A DNA stretch of 9,973 nt from Acidobacteriota bacterium (GTDB lineage: Bacteria; Acidobacteriota; Vicinamibacteria; Vicinamibacterales; CAVVIG01). Within the stretch, counting starts at the first letter, position 1. Each line of letters opens with the position of its first letter. This document shows, piece by piece, positions 7,465-9,973 of this stretch. The position numbers and the translations under genes are program-made. The DNA lies in the NCBI GenBank assembly GCA_003223775.1, contig QHWK01000547.1, forward strand, positions 1 through 9,973. Direction: 5' to 3'. Below the pieces are notes generated by a model, which did not search any database, was not told the DNA's origin, and was given only the letters and a program-made list of their open reading frames with translations.

Positions 7465-8703
7465 ATGTCGAAGCCCGACACGCCGTCCGCTCAGGGGCCG
7501 TGGCGATCGATCATCCAGTCGGCCGTTGACGCCATCGTCCTCATCGATGCGCAGGGGCGCATCGAGACCTTCAACCCGGCGGCCGAGCGACTTTTCGGCT
7601 ACAGCGAGGGGGAAGTCCTCGGCCGCAACGTCAGCATGCTCATGCCGGAGCCGTACCGGCGCGAGCACGACGCGTACATCGAAAGATATCTCTCCACTGG
7701 AGAGCGCCGGATCCACGACCTCAGCGCGCGCGTGCGCCTCGAAGATCGGCTGCGCTCGAGCGAAGCGCGCTGGCGATCGATCATCGAATCGGCGGTCGAC
7801 GGCATCGTCGTCATCGATGCGAAAGGCCGAATCGAGGCGTTCAATCCCGCCGCCGAGCGCCTGTTCGGCTACAGCGAAGCCGAGGTGATCGGACAGAACG
7901 TCAACATGCTCATGCCCTCGCCGTACCGCCAGGAGCACGACGCCTACTTGTCGCGCTACCTCACGACTGGCGAAAAGAGGATCATCGGCGTCGGCCGAGA
8001 GGTGACAGGGCTGCACCGCGACGGGACCAGGTTCCCTGTGCATCTGTCGGTCGGTGAGATGGCCGTGAACGGCGAGCGCAAGTTCACCGGCATCCTGCAC
8101 GACCTGAGCGCCCGGATTCGCATGGAGGAGCAGATCCGCGAGCAGACGGCCCTCGCCCGGCTCGGTGAGATGGCGGCCGTCATCGCGCACGAGGTGAAGA
8201 ATCCCCTCGCCGGCATCCGCGGCGCCATTCAGGTGATCGGCGGACGCCTGCCGAAGGAAAGCCGCGACGCGGCGGTCGCGAAGGAGATCGTCAACCGCAT
8301 CGACGCGCTCAACGAACTCATGAAGGATCTCCTCCTGTTCGCGCGGCCGCCGCAGCCGAGGCTCGCGCCGGTCGACCTCGCCGATCTCGTCCGGACCACG
8401 GCGGATCTGCTCGGCGGCGATCCCGCATTGAAAGCGGTCGCCGTGCAGGTGGATGGAGACATGCCCCTGGTGATGGCGGACGCGGACCTGCTGAACATTG
8501 TGTTTGGTCCCGGCATCGGCCCCGACGTTCTCGACAAGATCTTCACGCCCTTCTTTACGACCAAAGCGCGCGGCACGGGCCTTGGGCTGCCAACCGCGAA
8601 GCGCATCATCGAGGCGCACGGCGGGCGGATCGCCGTCGCGTGTCCGCCAGGCGGCGGCACGACGGTGACCGTCGAGTTGCCGTCGGCGCAAGCTGCCATC
8701 TGA
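7465..8703 (+). CDS. Double-PAS FixL-like sensor histidine kinase with apparent internal deletions
   Basis: A soluble 412-residue kinase with no membrane segment. PAS1 (about 12-83), PAS2 (about 102-215), HisKA with phosphoacceptor H242 (AHEVKNPLAG), and a HATPase_c domain (about 310-408) with F box IFTPFFTTK and G2 box GTGLGLPTAKRI. PAS2 resembles the heme-PAS of FixL: H158 (RQEHDAY) matches the heme-ligand histidine and R164 (LSRY) and R178 (GVGRE) match the two FixL arginines that contact oxygen. PAS1 keeps H68 but stops at I83 and jumps to HDLSAR, lacking the 38 residues that PAS2 has (174-211). The ATPase domain jumps from LLNIVF (347) to GPGIGPD (348), so the N box and the aspartate of the G1 box are absent. 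Both gaps keep frame. ATP binding is therefore doubtful unless the sequence is misassembled. The nearest partners are the receiver proteins upstream. Confidence 0.9.
   Translation: MSKPDTPSAQGPWRSIIQSAVDAIVLIDAQGRIETFNPAAERLFGYSEGEVLGRNVSMLMPEPYRREHDAYIERYLSTGERRIHDLSARVRLEDRLRSSEARWRSIIESAVDGIVVIDAKGRIEAFNPAAERLFGYSEAEVIGQNVNMLMPSPYRQEHDAYLSRYLTTGEKRIIGVGREVTGLHRDGTRFPVHLSVGEMAVNGERKFTGILHDLSARIRMEEQIREQTALARLGEMAAVIAHEVKNPLAGIRGAIQVIGGRLPKESRDAAVAKEIVNRIDALNELMKDLLLFARPPQPRLAPVDLADLVRTTADLLGGDPALKAVAVQVDGDMPLVMADADLLNIVFGPGIGPDVLDKIFTPFFTTKARGTGLGLPTAKRIIEAHGGRIAVACPPGGGTTVTVELPSAQAAI
7501..7713 (+). repeat. First PAS copy of an internal tandem duplication
   Basis: Bases 7501-7713 and 7771-7983 encode near-identical segments (WRSII-SAVD-IV-IDA-GRIE-FNPAAERLFGYSE-EV-G-NV-MLMP-PYR-EHDAY). 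They differ at many silent sites, so the duplication is old rather than recent. Confidence 0.8.
7771..7983 (+). repeat. Second PAS copy of the internal tandem duplication
   Basis: Direct repeat partner of 7501-7713, offset by 270 bases. This copy continues into a full PAS C-terminal half, while the first copy is cut short by 38 codons. Confidence 0.8.
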
Positions 8704-8719
8704 TCTTCGCGCCGGTCCG

Positions 8720-8735
8720 CGGCACGCCGGTTGCG
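8720..8735 (+). promoter_or_regulatory. Strong candidate sigma-54 (-24/-12) promoter before the winged-helix gene
   Basis: CGGCACG-CCGG-TTGCG against TGGCACG-N4-TTGCA/T, with mismatches only at the first and last positions. GG at 8721-8722 and GC at 8733-8734 are ten bases apart. It begins 17 bases after the kinase stop. The predicted start near 8746 leaves a leader of about 65 bases before the ATG at 8812. Confidence 0.6.
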
Positions 8736-8811
8736 AGAGTGGACGGAAAGCATGGGCAACCGCCGGATTGTCGGCACGCGGCCCGCGCCTTTCAAGAAGA
8801 AGCAGGGTCCC

Positions 8812-9030
8812 ATGATGACCATTTCGCTGCCCATCGATGCAGACGCGGTGCGTATCCGTCACGAGTTTGTTGCGCTGCCCGGTATGTGCCTTGCCGTGCG
8901 ACAGGCCGCACGCCTCTTGGGTGTGTCGTCCGATCGCGCCACCGACATGCTCGACGCGCTCGAAGAAGAGGGCTTCTTGATCCATACAGCAGACGGCCAG
9001 TATCGGCGTGCAGAACCGCCGATGGCTTGA
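8812..9030 (+). CDS. Small winged-helix/HTH protein
   Basis: A 72-residue protein, MMTISLPIDADAVRIRHEFV followed by a helix-turn-helix (LAVRQAARLLGVSSDRATDMLDALEEE as the helical part) and a short beta wing (GFLIHTADGQYRR). This is the fold of small MarR/ArsR-like or helix-turn-helix 'winged helix' regulators, so DNA binding is likely. It has one cysteine (C26). Frames open further upstream from a TTG at 8731, but that region overlaps the promoter candidate and its residues are not HTH-like. An AGGG box lies shortly before the ATG pair at 8812/8815. It starts a probable three-gene run (8812-9790) with gaps of 24 and 16 bases. Targets are unknown. Confidence 0.8.
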   Translation: MMTISLPIDADAVRIRHEFVALPGMCLAVRQAARLLGVSSDRATDMLDALEEEGFLIHTADGQYRRAEPPMA

Positions 9031-9054
9031 GGCGTTGTCTCGAACGGAGGTCAT

Positions 9055-9471
9055 ATGCGTTCCCGCATCCTTTTGACGACCGGCGTGTTCGTTGCCGTTT
9101 TCGTCGCCGGTACGGTGGCGACCTCTGACCACGGCCGGGGCGCGACGCGCCAGTGGGCCGTCGTCTACCTGGCGGAACCGACGCTGATCGGATCGACGAT
9201 CGTTCAGGGGCCGGTGCTGTTCACCCACGACGACGCGAAACTGGCACGCGGCGAGCCGTGCACGACCGTGCGCCTCTTCGAACCGGCGACGGGACCGGAC
9301 GAGGAAATCGCATCGTTTCACTGCATTCCGGTTTCCCGAAAGATCGTTCACGCATTCACGCTCAGAACGCGACCGAACACGGAGATGGGGCTCGGCTGCG
9401 TGTTGACCGAATACCAGTTTGCAGGCGACACCGAAGGCCACGGCGTGCCGATCTCGGCACATGCACATTGA
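9055..9471 (+). CDS. Secreted hypothetical protein
   Basis: A 138-residue protein with an N-terminal signal sequence (MRSR then a hydrophobic stretch ILLTTGVFVAVFVAGTVA), so export or membrane anchoring through the N-terminus is expected. The mature part has a compact, beta-rich look (WAVVYLAEPTLIGSTIVQGP, GCVLTEYQFAG) with three cysteines, C69, C90 and C115, and a histidine-rich end (HGVPISAHAH). There is no CxxCH heme motif and no lipobox. A GGAGG box four bases before the ATG gives a firm start. I do not recognise a named family. It follows the winged-helix gene by 24 bases and is probably co-transcribed with it, so it may be an envelope stress product controlled by that operon's promoter. 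Confidence 0.85.
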   Translation: MRSRILLTTGVFVAVFVAGTVATSDHGRGATRQWAVVYLAEPTLIGSTIVQGPVLFTHDDAKLARGEPCTTVRLFEPATGPDEEIASFHCIPVSRKIVHAFTLRTRPNTEMGLGCVLTEYQFAGDTEGHGVPISAHAH

Positions 9472-9487
9472 GGAGAGGAGGCTCGCC

Positions 9488-9790
9488 ATGGAGGATCGCC
9501 TCGTAGACATGTCGAAACACGAATTGGCGGCGATGCTCGCGCCAGAATTCAGGGAACCATTTCTCCGGCGATGTGCCGCGATCGAGAAGCGATACACCGA
9601 TGAATGTGCGGCGCAGAACGATCCATGTGTTGAATCAGGCTGTTCGGTCGCGGGCGTGGACGGCGAAGCCTGCCTGCAGCCGCTTTTGAGGGCGGAGACC
9701 GAATATCGCAAGGAGTGCATCGCAGAATGGGCGAAGTTCCGGGTCGCGGGTGAGTTCCGCGCCTCAGCTCCTCAAGTTGCGCGGACCTGA
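9488..9790 (+). CDS. Six-cysteine small hypothetical protein
   Basis: A 100-residue, charged, mostly helical protein with no signal peptide. Six cysteines (C29, C40, C47, C52, C62, C77) cluster in its middle, including DPCVESGC, which suggests metal binding or disulfides; an even number permits three pairs. AGGAGG lies six bases before the ATG at 9488. A longer open extension from 9419 overlaps the previous gene's end and is rejected. It begins 16 bases after the secreted protein stop and ends the plus-strand run. No family is recognised and no catalytic motif is visible. Confidence 0.75.
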   Translation: MEDRLVDMSKHELAAMLAPEFREPFLRRCAAIEKRYTDECAAQNDPCVESGCSVAGVDGEACLQPLLRAETEYRKECIAEWAKFRVAGEFRASAPQVART

Positions 9791-9835
9791 AGCGAGTGAG
9801 TAGCTCGATCTAGTACTTCGGCGGCGGCGTGTATC

Positions 9836-9945
9836 CTCGTTCAGCCGATTCGTCGATATCTTCATACGCCGTGCGGCTTCCGCCTGGCTGATGCCGGACG
9901 CTTCCGGTACTCCTCTCGAAGATCTCGCGTCGGCGGACGCTTCAT
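9836..9945 (-). pseudogene. Frameshifted remnant of a HigA-type antitoxin
   Basis: From an ATG at 9945 the minus strand encodes MKRPPT, then LREEYRK, and in another frame SGISQAEAARRMKISTNRLNE (bases 9836-9898). In intact HigA/VapI-type antitoxins these pieces run together as MKRPPTHPGE-LREE-GISQ-ARRM-ISTNRLNE, the start and helix-turn-helix of the family. Here at least two frameshifts and a small gap at HPGE break the frame, and the rest of the protein after the HTH is not found. Intact relatives usually have a HigB-type RNase toxin gene just upstream, which would lie to the right of the window edge. Either a decayed gene or sequencing indels can explain this. Confidence 0.55.
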
Positions 9946-9973
9946 CCGGCGATCAGCCACATCACCTACACGC

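Noticed and set aside
7501..7983. The PAS repeats as a possible mobile or CRISPR-like repeat.
   Set aside because: There are only two copies, both coding and diverged at silent sites; this is a domain duplication. No CRISPR array, tRNA, rRNA or insertion sequence was seen anywhere in the window.
8731..8811. A TTG start at 8731 for the winged-helix protein.
   Set aside because: It overlaps the -12 element of a promoter candidate, and the extra residues do not fit the HTH fold; the ATG at 8812 is better.
9791..9835. A minus-strand frame ending TAYEDIDESAERGYTPPPKY before a stop at about 9811.
   Set aside because: It looks protein-like but has no start codon after the preceding in-frame stop, and it overlaps the HigA-like segment in a different frame.

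Overview
This is a high-GC bacterial window whose codons end almost always in G or C. The gene content (NtrC-type activators, paired universal stress proteins, small lineage-restricted proteins, and genes that seem to start directly behind a -10 box) suggests a soil or sediment bacterium such as an acidobacterium of the Vicinamibacteria type or a deltaproteobacterium. No marker gene is present, so this placement is inference.

Layout. Bases 1-3614, minus strand: two tandem universal stress proteins followed, two bases later, by a large fusion of a GNAT acetyltransferase with an ADP-forming acetyl-CoA synthetase; its 3' end runs off the left edge. Bases 3615-3942: an intergenic region with divergent -24/-12 (sigma-54) promoter candidates. 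Bases 3943-6017, plus strand: a small hypothetical protein, a stand-alone receiver-domain response regulator, and a complete NtrC-type regulator (REC-AAA+-Fis HTH) with GAFTDA in place of GAFTGA, followed by a hairpin. Bases 6147-8703, plus strand: a NifU-like Fe-S scaffold domain protein, a sigma-54 activator with no receiver domain and four clustered cysteines in its linker, and a double-PAS histidine kinase of FixL type. The kinase appears to carry two in-frame internal deletions, one in PAS1 and one that removes the N box of the ATPase domain. Bases 8704-9790, plus strand: a small winged-helix protein, a secreted hypothetical protein and a six-cysteine hypothetical protein. Bases 9836-9945, minus strand: a frameshifted remnant of a HigA-type antitoxin.

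How it may work together (inference). A heme-PAS kinase, a receiver-only protein, an NtrC-type regulator and a second activator that may sense redox or Fe-S status through its cysteines sit among five -24/-12 promoter candidates. These lie in front of the usp-usp-acetyl-CoA synthetase operon, the small protein at 3943, the receiver protein, the nifU-like operon and the winged-helix gene. A coherent reading is a local sigma-54 regulon for low oxygen or redox stress that controls stress proteins and acetyl-CoA/ATP metabolism plus protein acetylation. All promoter calls are by eye and need testing.
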